Of a DNA stretch of 64,000 bases, positions 46,425 to 57,920 are shown piece after piece. The notes under the pieces were generated by a model. That model saw nothing but the letters and a program-made list of their open reading frames with translations. It was not told the DNA's origin and made no database searches. Source of the DNA: Anthoceros angustus (Eukaryota; Streptophyta; Anthocerotopsida; Anthocerotales; Anthocerotaceae); assembly GCA_010909165.1 (NCBI GenBank), contig MU008218.1:124001-188000 (forward strand), given 5' to 3'. Both the position numbers and the translations under genes were made by a program. The first letter of the stretch is position 1, and every line of letters begins with the position of its first letter.

Positions 46425-47510
46425 GGAGTTAGGCAAGCACGTTCACCGCATGAGCAGGCATTCCGTTATTTTCACGATCGACTAGGCGTACAACGCAACA
46501 ACCAATAGCAAATCGATGCACACGGTACCCATCCGTCACAACAATGTCTCTCCATTCAAGCCTTGACATGATCTCTATGGAACTGCGGCAATCATTGCAC
46601 ATGCATAGATTCTTGGTTACTTGAGCTATCCTCTGGGAGTGTTCAAGAGGCCAAAAGCTAGAGCTAGCTTCTCGGCATGCCCACAAGCACATCTTTCTTT
46701 CCTTCTCAAGTACACGGGCTTCAATACCAAATTTGTGTGAGGTACGTGGCCTCCTTCACGCTTTAGGTGGGCATTTGTGCTCTCTTCACGAAGCACAATG
46801 TCCTCTCTTCTTCTCCAACCAAATCCATGTACTTGCTTAATCACGTCCATGCTTGCAACAGCTAGGTTTCTTATTAGCTACTACTACCCTTCTTTGTGTT
46901 TCAATCATGTTACGTCGGTCTATCTACATACACTGATAGGCATTGGCCGTGAGCACATCTGTGCCGCTTCCTAGGGTCCGGCTTAACAATGCTTTCAAAA
47001 CCCCACATCGCCTCTCTATATCTCCATGACTTTTGCGGGCATTCAACAAAACATCAAGCCCATAGCATTACTTATTAAATTGGTTGGCCTCCGTTGATAA
47101 TAGCATCTTCTCTACCTCTAAATTGCCAAGACGCCCAAGAAGATCAATCATGTAGGCGTAATGGTCAATAGGAGGTTTAATGCCATCTTCACCATGGAAT
47201 CGAAGTGCTTGCGACCCTCATGGGCAGTCCCATATGCATGACCGCATGCTCCTAAAAGGCAAGTGAACGAAGCACCATCAAGTCAATGCCGATGGCAACT
47301 AACATCTCCTCAAAACAAGCTAGTGCATTGTGGCCACCATCACAAGCACCATACCCGGATATCGTGGTGGTCCATCATATGTCACCACATCCTTTGCGGC
47401 CATCTTTGTCAAAAGCGTGGTGTGCATCGTCGAGTTCACCACATTTTGCATATGTCCACCGTGCAAGTGCCCAACACTACATTATCCAGCCCTCTTTCAA
47501 CACGATAATT
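46425..47510 (-). pseudogene. DYW-type pentatricopeptide repeat (PPR) gene, decayed
   Basis: Organellar RNA-editing factor family, read on the minus strand. About 47,500-47,430 gives LDNVVLGTCTVDMYAKCGELDDA in two frames. About 47,290-47,150 gives LLGACGHA and GRKHFDSM, then HYAYMIDLLGRLGNLE (about 47,150) and LNARKSHGDIE. The DYW deaminase-like domain at 46,800-46,440 has GHAEKLALAFGLLNTP (the HxE zinc/catalytic site) and VTKNLCMCNDCRSSIEIMSR (CxxC). The normal ending (CSCGDYW) is replaced by CCVVRLVD, and frame shifts occur throughout. The final part is included in the duplicated segment and is cut at the 54,651 junction. Confidence 0.8.
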
Positions 47511-49884
47511 TTGAAGCGGCTCAATATCTGAAGCCGCTTCCTACAAAATGGAAGCCGCTTAGGAAAAACACGACAAAACTAAAGCAGTTCCTACATTTGT
47601 AGTGAATTCGCATGGTTTCTAGGTTTAGGGTTTTATAAAAGAGCGATTTACAACATCGAGCTAGATAGTCGTGGTCGTGGGCGGCATGCGCCCACGACCG
47701 CTTTTGCAACAATCCAAAAATATGGCGACATAGATTACCCAAAAATAGCGTTTGGCATACATGCTAAGGTAAAAGCAATTGGGCGGCGGCATGCGCGCCC
47801 ACCCTGACATGTTTGATAAATGTAATCGGCCTAAAACAATTTGATCCTGCTCTAAGTAGAAAGGTCTTCCATTCCGGTTTGAGTCTCGGGAGGCATTTTC
47901 CAAACACGCTATTCATGACCACTTCGATCCTTTTAGTCGAGCATGCTCCGTATTTTCAAAGTTATCATTTTCTTCCATAGCATTATCTTCGTCGATATGG
48001 TCTTCTTCCCCGCCATTGTTGGAGTCGTTTTGGGTCCAAAGCGGCATCTAAGTCTGCTGCCCATCGTCCGAGGATGTCACCGATATTCTCCTTCCTTCAT
48101 TGGTATCAAACAAAACAATGTGCGACGAGACTCATCCTTTTCGGACAAACTCACCTCTTTTGCCCGAACTAGGTCGGGCCCCGACGATGTGGTTCATGAT
48201 TCAACTCTTCTTCTACGTCCGAAAGACTTCGTAGCCATGGATCCTCCGAGAATAAACTTTTGTGCACCTCTTGTCTTGCTCGATTGCAATGCAGCTATGT
48301 CGCATAGCAAAGTCGCCAAAGTTGTTGACCCACTCAAAGACAAGCATCTAGAATCCAATCCCCCTCCTTCGAGAAGCTTTTGATGAGCCTCATCGCCAAA
48401 AGCCAAAGGCCTTTGATAAGCACGGACCACCAGCTTGTCCAATGATGTGTACAACAACGTCTTCACCACCGTAGGATGCCCATGACCGCCCGCCATTGTT
48501 GAAAGACCCATGGATGTTAGTGGGGATCATGGAAACTTTGGTCTTCTTGCTATCCGATGTTTAACCCCACCCTATGGACGTACTCCATAATGTCGTATCC
48601 ACCCAAGTCGCAGTATATTTGTTTTGACAAACGCGTCCATAGTCGCTCCGGAAGATTCAACTCGTCCTCCGCCATTCGATCTTCCTCTCTGCTCAAATGC
48701 CTCATTAGTCAATGCCCTAAAATATCTAGGACCGCCCATCCTCTTCATCCAAGGCCCAAACTCATTGTCTTCTTCATCTTCTACAAATGCCGCTCTCCTT
48801 GTGCGAAAGCTTCAAGACCTTGTCGAGTACTCCAAAGATGAGATTTCTACTTTGTGAGTTTTGATGGATTGTGTTATCGCACAAGGCCACATACAGCCTC
48901 CCAGCGTGAACATCAAAATTCCAGCATCAACATTCCTTAGTACAAGACATGAATGTTTCCGACTTACGCTCGAAAGCACAAGCAAAGATATCACAGTTAC
49001 CGCAAATAACACTTACACTCTATGCACGCAACGCCTCATGAAATTTCAGAGATACATCTCTGGGCTCGCACTTCCGGGCATTGAAGTTAGACATACTCAG
49101 GGCAAATACACTGTACTCGTCTGTTGTCACAGGAAGAGTATCAAATTCATAGGGTCTTCCTATGCAGAGCACTTGGAACTCTGGTAACCTCGTGCTCCAA
49201 GGCAAGTGTTGCCCACACAACCCAACCAGCCCTCACTCTTTGGTTCAGCAGAGCTCCCGCGTGTCCATACATCCACAACTTCAGCATTGGAGTCCACATA
49301 ACGTTCTCTGCGTCTGGCTCCCTAGCCTGAGTGAAAAACCATTCGGGGCCTAAAACTTAAAGACGGGGCCAAACGGTTGGCCCCGTTCCTCGTCTTCACC
49401 GACGCGCGAGAGGTCGCGTCCACCATGACTTCAACCAAAACGACTATGGTGGATGCGAGCTCCACCACGTGTGCTTGACGCATGGCTCGCCTTCGGCACC
49501 GAGCCAGGGCTGATGCGGATGCTCCGAGGCGGTGCATCCACAATTTCGCGCGGCAGAGGGCGACATGCGTGGCCGATTCGCGGTGTGTGTGCGCCTGCTG
49601 CCACGGGAGTGCAAGACTCCCATCAGGCTGAAATTGCTGCAAAATTTCAGCCCAACGGAGGCCGAAGAAGGAAGAAAAGGGGTAGGCGTGCCCGGTGCCT
49701 GCCCGTAAGCATGTTGATGGAGCCGATCAGGTCGCCCTCTCATGCGGTAATGATGAAGACGCCCCGGTGCTAGATCTTGTGCCTGCAAGTTTTGATGGGA
49801 AGGGAGCGGCGTCTTGGAAAACCGCTGGAATGTGAGTTGGGAGCATGCGCCCCAAGCACTTGTTCACAATGGTCGATTTCACCA
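47511..49884. other. Single-copy interval between the duplicated segments, no gene recognised
   Basis: 2.4 kb present only once in the window. Open frames of up to 146 codons (47,943-48,383 plus; 48,194-48,511 minus; 48,861-49,187 plus; 49,020-49,220 minus) carry no domain I recognise. A small inverted motif, gaagccgcttcc and ggaagccgctta, sits at about 47,531-47,561, and ggcggcatgcgcccac occurs twice (about 47,681 and 47,785). Confidence 0.35.
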
Positions 49885-50739
49885 GGTAGGTTTCAAAGCC
49901 ACAGCGCTTTCCCTGTGTCACTAATTTGACCTCCGTACGTTCGCCTTCGCCCAAGGAGCTATGGAGAGTGAAATTGAAGGCCCAGCCTATTGCAAATTCG
50001 TTGATGCAGCATGAAATCAAGGTAGAATATGGGTACGATCATGAGCACACCATGATGGTGCTGCAAAAGCTTTATGCGAGCTAAGCTGAAGGTCACAACT
50101 AACCTGAGGTCTAATATATAGAGCATGTCACGCCACTCGTTGATGGTGAGGAGTATATAGCCCAGCCAGCAATCCGTCTTCACTCCCCTGCAATGTATGG
50201 CTGCAGCCTCCAAAAATGGGCTGAGGTGGAGGAGACAGCCTGCCGAGGTGGAGACCAAACATTTTTTTTGGGGGGGCAGAATGGAGAGCCACAACGAGTG
50301 AAGAGCGGCTGGTGAAGAATGGAGAGCCAATAATATAGGTGAAAATGGAGAGCCAACATGAGTGAACCTATCAGCTTATACTTCACTCGACGTAATATAT
50401 TCTCTAATATTCTCGTACTCTTTATGTTCGCCTATTAAAAGACAAGTTAAATAAGGATTTGAAGTACAATATATGGTGCATATAAAATAAAGAGTTAACG
50501 CATGGGTACCTTTCATTGAAAATTGAGGATTAAGTTAGTGAAGTATTAGTTAGCTAATTTGATCATCAATAAAAAAAACTGATTAACATAGTGATAATAA
50601 ATCTTCATATGAACTTCAATAAAAATAAAAATTAATTGAACCATCGATGACATACATGGTTGTCGAGAAAAATATAAAAGCTTGTTCTATATATGTAACG
50701 CTATACCTTCGTTAATCATCACAAATTTTTGATGTCAAT

Positions 50740-53700
50740 ATGGATGCCATAATTGCTAGAAAAGTTATAGATGATATTATGCCCCCGCAGAAAAAATAAA
50801 TTATTATTTCAGAGATGCACTATTTGTACATGAAACTTTCTATGAACCACAAAACAAAGAATACGAAGGTATATTAACATTCTTCACCTTTTTATAATAT
50901 TTTATTTTATTTCTTTGTTTTTCTTCCTTACGTAAGGCTATGATTGATTGCGACTTAAGCGATATGAGTTTATAGGGATTTTGTGTTAAGTTTCTTGATC
51001 TCAACATTCTTCTACGAAAATTATCCGGACGTACATTCGCACGTTAATCGATATGCGGGCAGCGTGAATAACGGCCACTTGGCTACTATTTGTGTGAAAC
51101 AAGGTATTGTTAGATACTTTGTATACATGTTTGAATCTATTGTATAAAACAAGCATGTTAGATACTATGTATGCATGTTTGAATCTTTGTATGAAACAAG
51201 GTATTGTTAGATACCATGTATACATACTTGAATCTATTGAATGAAATACGGTACTTTTAGATACTTTGTATACATGCTTCATCTATTGCTTCATGCCTTC
51301 ATGTTTGCTATTATGACAATGTGTAAAGGATCCTCACTTCGCTACTTTGTATGTTTAAAGGTATTGAATGCTTTCGTCATAGATTTTCGGATTATGATAA
51401 TGATCGTGGAGGAACTTATTATTCCAGCTGAAGAAGATCATATACCATGGGGCACAATGAAACGATGACATGTAAGTATTTTGTTATTGGTATAGTATTT
51501 CAACTTGTATCATTAGGACATATCCATATGTTCAATACGTTCTTTAGAGTGTTAACACGAGTTTTCTATACATATTGAGCCTCGTGTGTTTGGATTTGAT
51601 ATTTTGTTTAATACTAATATCGTATTACTACACGATTTTTGCCAACTATTATGAAAGTATTCTTGAGTTATATATGTTGATAGTAACTATAACATTCGAG
51701 GTGAAAAGAATTATCAAACCACTTTATTCACGAATAAAGAAGTTTACTCCATGGAACTTGCCACAAAATCCTGTACGCTACAAGAGATATGCAGAAGGTC
51801 TCCAATGGGAGGTAGAGTGGAAAGTTTTAGAAGATGGAACCACAAAGGCTAAAGGAATAGTAGCGATAATAGAAGACAAGCCTCGACATATTGTGATGCA
51901 CGGCGAATCGAACCCGCACGTCGGTAAGAAAGCGAAGGATAAATCTAGCGAGCGTATGCTACCACAACTAAGGTACTTTTATTGTACTTATTTTGAATGT
52001 ACTAGATGTTTACTTATTGACCTTTCAAATATGTGCTAATTATTACGAGATAAGTGTTATGATGCGAGCTTACCCGATTTTAGAAGAAAACTTCTAGCGC
52101 ATAATGTAAATTTTTTAATCGTTTCATTTATTTAAATTATACTAAATTTTTCTCTTATCTTCATACATATAAAACAAATTTCTTTTATGGATTAATGGGC
52201 TGCTTGAGCTAATTTTTCAATCTAACTTTTGCTACTATGCAATGAAAGAAGCAAGTGCAAATTGAAGCCCCTTACAATCCAATCACATGGACGAAGATGT
52301 ATGAGATCGGAGGCATTGAACTATCAATTTCATCATAAGTTCATTGTACGGGATATTTATGCGCCTTCAAGTGACCAACAAATTCAGTGGATAACTTTCA
52401 AACTAATTTTATTTATTCCTATTATAAATATAGTATTACCTCTAAAGGTTAACTTTTCTTAGATTTATGTTTTGGTTTATGAGGCACATTGATGTTTTAG
52501 ACAATGCACTATGTTTTAATGATCATAATATTATTATTCATAAAATGTTAACAAATCTAATCTTAATGGTTGTAGTACATGGAGCGCCTAGCATTTTTGG
52601 GTGATGTGCTTGGCTTCCTAGTATCCAAGCACCGATTCAAGTATATCCAAACGAAGATTACGGAAAGTTAATCGACTTGAGAGCAACAGCAGAAACAATG
52701 GGCACTTGGCAAATGTATTTATGGACAAGGGCATAGCTCAATGTTTTACCATGTAATAGAGCGACAATGATATTGTCAAAGATCTCAATGCGAAAAGGAC
52801 AACAAGCATTACATGGGGTAGTCCAAGAAGGCATCGTCAACATACTTCATCATATTTGTTTCAAACTTTAATTTTATTGTTTTGAGCTAGATAATATTGA
52901 AACAAGACATGTTTCTTGGTTCAGTTTTTGCAGATTACTTGGAAACTATCATTGGCGTAATATTTTGGGATATGCGCTTGATGAGGAGAAAGTGCGATGA
53001 TTTTACGTCAACTTATTGATAGTATCACAAGTTCCAGAGTGGAAGACCTGCCGATAAACCCAAATTGGCCTTGTCCGGAGGCATGTCAAGAAAAAGGAAT
53101 AAACTTTGTTACAACATATGAAAATCTAGATGGTACTCACTTGAAGATGGCTGTGAGTTTTAATCGATCCAAGGAGGCCACAAGATCCCTTGTTGACGAT
53201 GACATCGATCCTTCATCAAGTCAAAAGACAAAGACGATAAATTTAGCGGAGAAGATAAACCATATTTTGGAGGTACCCTCTCGTGAATCTCTTGGATAGT
53301 TTTAGATGTTTGTCAACTCGACATGAAATACTAATCCCTTGTTTTGTAATGTGTTAGGGCTTACCAACTTGCAAAACAAGAGAATTCAAGAATGCATCGT
53401 AATGTTCACACTTCCCTCTTTCTTTTCTTGACTTTGACATTTGTTTGTGGATAAATTTCAATATTCAAGTCAATCTAATTGAACTCCTCACAGTGACATG
53501 CAACGTCAAGAGTTGATAAGTGCGCTCGACGATTTGGAAAAATTGAGGTATTGTGTTTTCGCATGAAATATGGAAAACCTAAAATTAAACTCTTCGAGAA
53601 GAAGGTCCTCCAAATTGCAAAAAGTAAGATTTGAAGTTATTTGAAAAATAATGTTTATTTATTAACTATGTTTTTGTACTAAACAATTTTAATTTTAACC

Positions 53701-53880
53701 ATGCAGATTACTTATATGGTGAATATTGATGTACCTCAATTTGGTACAATGGAGTGCCTGGCGACCCAAAGCCTAAAATGTTATTAGCTCAAAGACTCCG
53801 CCATTATACAAATGCTCACAAAGTTGGAAGTATCCTCGAATGATCCGAAAAGGCCAAAAGTAACCCTTGTACAAATTTGA
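50740..53880 (+). pseudogene. RTL3-like ribonuclease III gene (two RNase III, three dsRBD), copy 2
   Basis: A dsRNA-cleaving enzyme of the RNase III class. Modules in order: RNase III-1 with ALFVHETFYEPQNKEYE (50,813-50,868), then DFVLSFLISTFFYENYPDV and SVNNGHLATICVKQGI (50,976-51,120) and MIVEELIIPAEEDHIPWG (about 51,390-51,466). dsRBD-1 has EVEWKVLEDGTTKAKGIV...GKKAKDKSSERML (about 51,790-51,960). RNase III-2 has MERLAFLGD (52,579) and LADYLETIIGAIFWDMR (about 52,928), which hold the acidic catalytic residues. dsRBD-2 has CQEKGINFVTTYENLDGTHLK (about 53,080-53,150). dsRBD-3 has KYGKPKIKLFE, then NIDVPQFGTMEC and GDPKPKMLLAQ, ending at 53,878. This order (RNase III, dsRBD, RNase III, dsRBD, dsRBD) is that of Arabidopsis RTL3. 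Helicase and PAZ domains are absent, which argues against Dicer. Start, exon borders and activity are uncertain because the frame changes within modules. Confidence 0.7.
51098..51285. repeat. Minisatellite in RTL3-like gene, copy 2
   Basis: Same imperfect array of about 50-60 bp units as at 43,141-43,325; individual units differ by small indels. Confidence 0.65.
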
Positions 53881-54429
53881 ATTTTGTACAAGTTTGCCGA
53901 AAGTTATGATTGGAGATTTCGTTTGAGACTTCATTTTTAAGGAGGATTTAGTCTTTAGAATACATTTGATATGGTAAAACGATAAAACTTCTAAAGTTAC
54001 TCATAATCTAAATCTTGCGTGGATTTTCTTTGAGATGAACATGATGTCCATAAATAGACCTTACCGTTATCGTTTGGTTATCAACCTACACTCCGCATTC
54101 ATATATATGAGCAGGGACATTTTTCCCAAAGAATTCCTCTGCACACAAGGCCTCGGATTCACTGTGGGTTAGCATTTCTGCTTCAATGTCACAAACCGAG
54201 GAATTGCAAAACAATTTGCAAATCCGCTCTCGTCTTCCTACAAGCTGAATCGGCAAGCCGATTCCACCGGTGTGACTGAATTCTAGGCAACCCAACCAAA
54301 TAGTAAGCGAGTCCGAACGAGGTGGATGCGTCGCTCGATTTTCTAACTCTTTGTGTTATGATGAGAGGTGAGATTGATGTTAGCCAACCGTGTCCTCGGT
54401 TTGGACAGGTGGAGTTAGGCAAGCACGTT

Positions 54430-54651
54430 CACCGCAGTTGAGCGGGTCGCTACTGTTATTTTCACGACTAGGCGTACAACGCAACAACCAATAGCAAATC
54501 GATGCACACGGTACCCATCCGTCACAACAATGTCTCTCCATTCAAGCCTTGACATGATCTCTATGGAACTGCGGCAATCATTGCACATGCATAGATTCTT
54601 GGTTACCGCCAGAGCTATCCTACTGGGAGTGTTCAAGAGGCCAAAAGCTAG
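54430..54651 (-). pseudogene. DYW domain 3' fragment, cut at duplication junction
   Basis: The C-terminal part of the PPR gene only (VTKNLCMCNDCRSSIEIMSR...HRFAIGCCVV), duplicated with segment B. Upstream PPR repeats are missing because the sequence changes to urease DNA at 54,652. Confidence 0.8.
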
Positions 54652-54655
54652 TTGT

Positions 54656-57090
54656 CATGATTGTTGGTGTAAGTTGTGATCCTCAACGTCTTTTTTTCAG
54701 TTTTAAGTTTGAGTGGTCACTGGGTCTGGAGTAAATATGGTGGCTACGTTTTGACATTGTACTTTTGCCTCATGAAGGTTAACACTGAAGTGATAGCAGC
54801 AGAAGGATCAATTCTTACTGCTGGAGGTATCGATACTCATGTGCACTTCATATGCCCACAGCTTGCGGACGCAGCAATCTCCGCAGGTGAGGTTAGAAGA
54901 AACTCAGATGTGTTCTCCAGACTGTGGCTTTCCTCAAACTCACTCCCGCAGTGGAGTCTACGGCAGGAGGCCGTTGAATACAGTGGATTTGGGTTGATGT
55001 CTTTAAGAAACAATATCTGTACCCTTCAACGGTTTAATTCTGCATTTGTGCAGGCTTAACAACATTGCTTGGTGGAGGAACAGGGCCAGCTCATGGAACA
55101 GCTGCAACGACTTGCACACCTGCTCCAGAACAAATGCGTTTAATGCTTCGCGCAACAGATGACATCCCCTGAACTTTGGGTTTACAGGAAAGGTGGATGA
55201 ATGGCTGGAAGTATAGTCGTGTTTTTGGTGTGTAGACTCGTTTCTTTGAAACACTGACAGCAATGACATTTCAGGGTAACTCTGCAAAACCAGACGGTCT
55301 TGCTGATATTATCAGAGCTGGTGCCGTTGGTCTCAAGCTGCATGAAGATTGGGGCACAACACCAGCTGCTATCCAGAATTGTTTGTCAGTTGCAGATGAA
55401 TTCGACGTGCAGGTAGGTTATGACCTCTTGGGGCACGATATTTTCATTCGTGATCCTTACGGGCTACTCTTGTTGACTTCGTTATGATCTCTGTGTACTG
55501 ATATTGAAGGTAACTATCCATACCGACACTCTTAATGAGTCGGGATGCGTGGAGCAGTCAGTCGCAGCTTTTGGAGGTCGAACCATTCACACGTACCACA
55601 GGTGAGTCTCTGATCGATTTCGTGTGGGAAAGGTGTTGGAGCTTGAAGTGCTACACCTGCTTCTGAGTTGGGCGAGCACATATGCTTTGAAAGCTGACGA
55701 TGTGATTGTGCTTGCATCAGTGAGGGAGCGGGTGGAGGACATGCACCAGACATCATGATGGTTTGCGGTTTGCCGAATGTTCTTCCATCCTCAACCAATC
55801 CAACCAGGCCGTACACAGTCAATACCATTGATGAACATATCGACATGCTTGTAAGTATGTTTGATGTGCATACTATGTTTCGCCGACCTGGTCCTGTGGT
55901 TTATCGTTCTTGACTTTGGAGACAAGCAGAGAATGTCATTCCGGTTCATGGACGTCTGCGGTTTGTGTATGTGCAGATGGTCTGTCATCACCTCAACAAG
56001 AGCATAGCAGAAGACGTTGCTTTCGCAGAGTCCAGGATCCGTGGTGAGACCATAGCTGCAGAGGATATCCTTCATGACATGGGCGCCATCAGCATGATGT
56101 CATCTGATTCTCAAGCCATGGGTCGCATAGAGAGGTTGCACAGGATCACTAAACCGTGTGTACAGCTAGCTTGAGGAAAACTCGTTATGTGGAGGTGTGC
56201 TCATCAGTTTGACATTGTTTCAGGTTATAACGCGCACGTGGCAGACAGCTCATAAAATGAAGCAGCAACGGGGACAGCTGCCCGACGCATCAGCTGATGA
56301 CAATGATAATCTAAGGATCAAGCGTTACATAGCAAAATATACTATTAATCCTGCTATTGCCCATGGTTTTCCAGGCTTGTTGGATCTGTTGAGGTGTGTA
56401 CCACTTGTTGAGCTTGATTTAGGATATGTCTCTGGATGTCTCATAAATAGGAATGAACATCTGTGTCCTGAGTGCAGGTCGGGAAGCTTGCTGATTTAGT
56501 CTTATGGAAACCTGCCTTTTCGGACTAAACCGGAAATGGTTATAAAGGAGGAGTTATTGCCTGGGCTCAAATGGGTGATGCCAATGCAAGCATTCCAACT
56601 CGGAACCTGTATGTGTCATTGTGCTTCAGCCTGTTGAAAATTACGTGTCTTGATTCTCGTCTCGGCTGTACTGCAAGCGCTGATCATTTTGTTGTTGAGA
56701 GATATTGCAACAGGTTTTGATGAGGCCGATGTTTGGAGCTTTGGGGAAGGCTGGGAGCTCACATTCAATCGCTTTTGTTAGCAAGGTATGGCTTTAGTCT
56801 TGAACATTTGGGTCTGGCTGCAGTCTATTTAGCGTAGGAATGCTGAAGAGAATCTTGGGCATTCTCCAGGCTGCCAAGTTGGCTGACGTTAAAGCGGAAT
56901 ATGGACTTCAGAAGCGTGTGGAGGAAATACAGAATGTTAGAAATCTAACCAAAAGGGACATGAAACTGAATGACTTAACGCCCGACATTGTCATCGACCA
57001 TGAACATTACACTGTATCCGCCGATGGAGTGATGCTTACTTGCCAGCCTGCTGCCACCTGCCACTGACACAAAACTATTTCCTGTTCTAG
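54656..57090 (+). pseudogene. Urease 3' fragment (end of exon 8 to stop), copy 2
   Basis: Begins abruptly in the last codons of exon 8 (catgattgttggt) and repeats exons 9-18 with their introns, nearly identical to 29,387-31,822. It lacks a promoter and exons 1-8, so it cannot make urease on its own. Exon 9 (54,778-54,886, encoding [13 protein letters not shown]) and exon 13 (GGTGGAGG intact) have the correct length where copy 1 is short. Copy 2 instead lost single bases near 56,131 (exon 14), 56,600 and 57,058. The missing base in exon 10 (gacatcccctgaac) and those in exons 15-16 are shared. Confidence 0.9.
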
Positions 57091-57197
57091 TTTAATTCTT
57101 CTGTTGCGATGAGGACTGATCCTGACGATTGTGCAGCTCTGGACAAAACGCCTGGTCCAGGGGCCAAGAACCAGTCACTGAGGTACCTGATCCTTTA

Positions 57198-57920
57198 ATG
57201 GGTACCTCGGCTCGAGCAAGCCATGAAAGTGATGTCAAACATCTTCCATTGGAGTGGAGTGTGTGGCAGCTGCTTGATTCCCTACTGCCAACAGGTGGAT
57301 TTGCTCATTCCTACGGTCTGGAGGTTGCTGCGCAAACTCATCTGGTAGCGGATGCTACCTCACTTGAAGACTTTATCACATCATCTCTGGAGGGAGTAGG
57401 TGCTCTGATGCTGCCGTTTATTTATTGTGCTCACAAGCAGCCAAGGACAGACTCTTGATTCAGTTAGACCAACTGTTTCATGCAACGCTGACGAACCAAG
57501 TTGGAAGAAAGGCATCGTTGGCTCAAGGAGCTGCCCTTCTGCGAGTGGCTGCCACGGTGTTTGTAGATATTGCAGAGTTGCCGACCATGCGTGCTACTGC
57601 CAGGAAGCCCGGCACAGTGCATGTCCATTACGCACCCATGTATGGAGTTTTATGTGGCCTTCTTGGATGGGATTCCATGACTGCCCAACGATCTTTCCTG
57701 TTCTTAACACTTAGGATATTCTGTCAGCTGGGACGCGGTTGAATGTGGTAGGTCCTTTGAAGCAGCGTTCCTGCAGCACCGGCTTTCTAAAGTTGCAGAA
57801 GCTGTCCTGAAGAAGTATGCAAATCGGCCAGCTGAAGATGCACATCAAACATCGCCTCTACTGGATACAGTTCAAGGCTGTCATTCTCATCTATTTTCAC
57901 GGCTCTTTGCTCTTAGGTGA
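57198..57920 (+). pseudogene. UreF, copy 2, frame interrupted
   Basis: Same gene as 31,930-32,652. ATG 57198 is 107 bp after the copy 2 urease stop. The frame runs through LEGVGALMLPFIYCAHKQ, breaks at about 57,425, is resumed by KDRLLIQLDQLFHATLTN, and breaks again at about 57,714 and 57,758. The missing base before GCAGCGTTCC is shared with copy 1. Confidence 0.82.

Larger units (their letters stand above)
41963..46661. repeat. Segmental duplication, B copy 1
   Basis: 4.7 kb matching 49,885-54,651 along its whole length, with many 1-5 bp indels. Shared start is ggtaggtttcaaagccac and shared end ttcaagaggccaaaagctag. It contains an RTL3-like gene and the last part of a DYW PPR gene. Confidence 0.93.
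49885..54651. repeat. Segmental duplication, B copy 2
   Basis: Matches 41,963-46,661 in the same orientation. Ends within the DYW domain of the PPR gene and is joined by about 4 bp (ttgt) to urease exon 8 sequence at 54,656. Confidence 0.93.

Noticed and set aside
47943-48511. Overlapping frames on both strands in the single-copy interval
   Set aside because: Neither has a domain I recognise; could be a decayed transposon or gene but cannot be supported from sequence alone.
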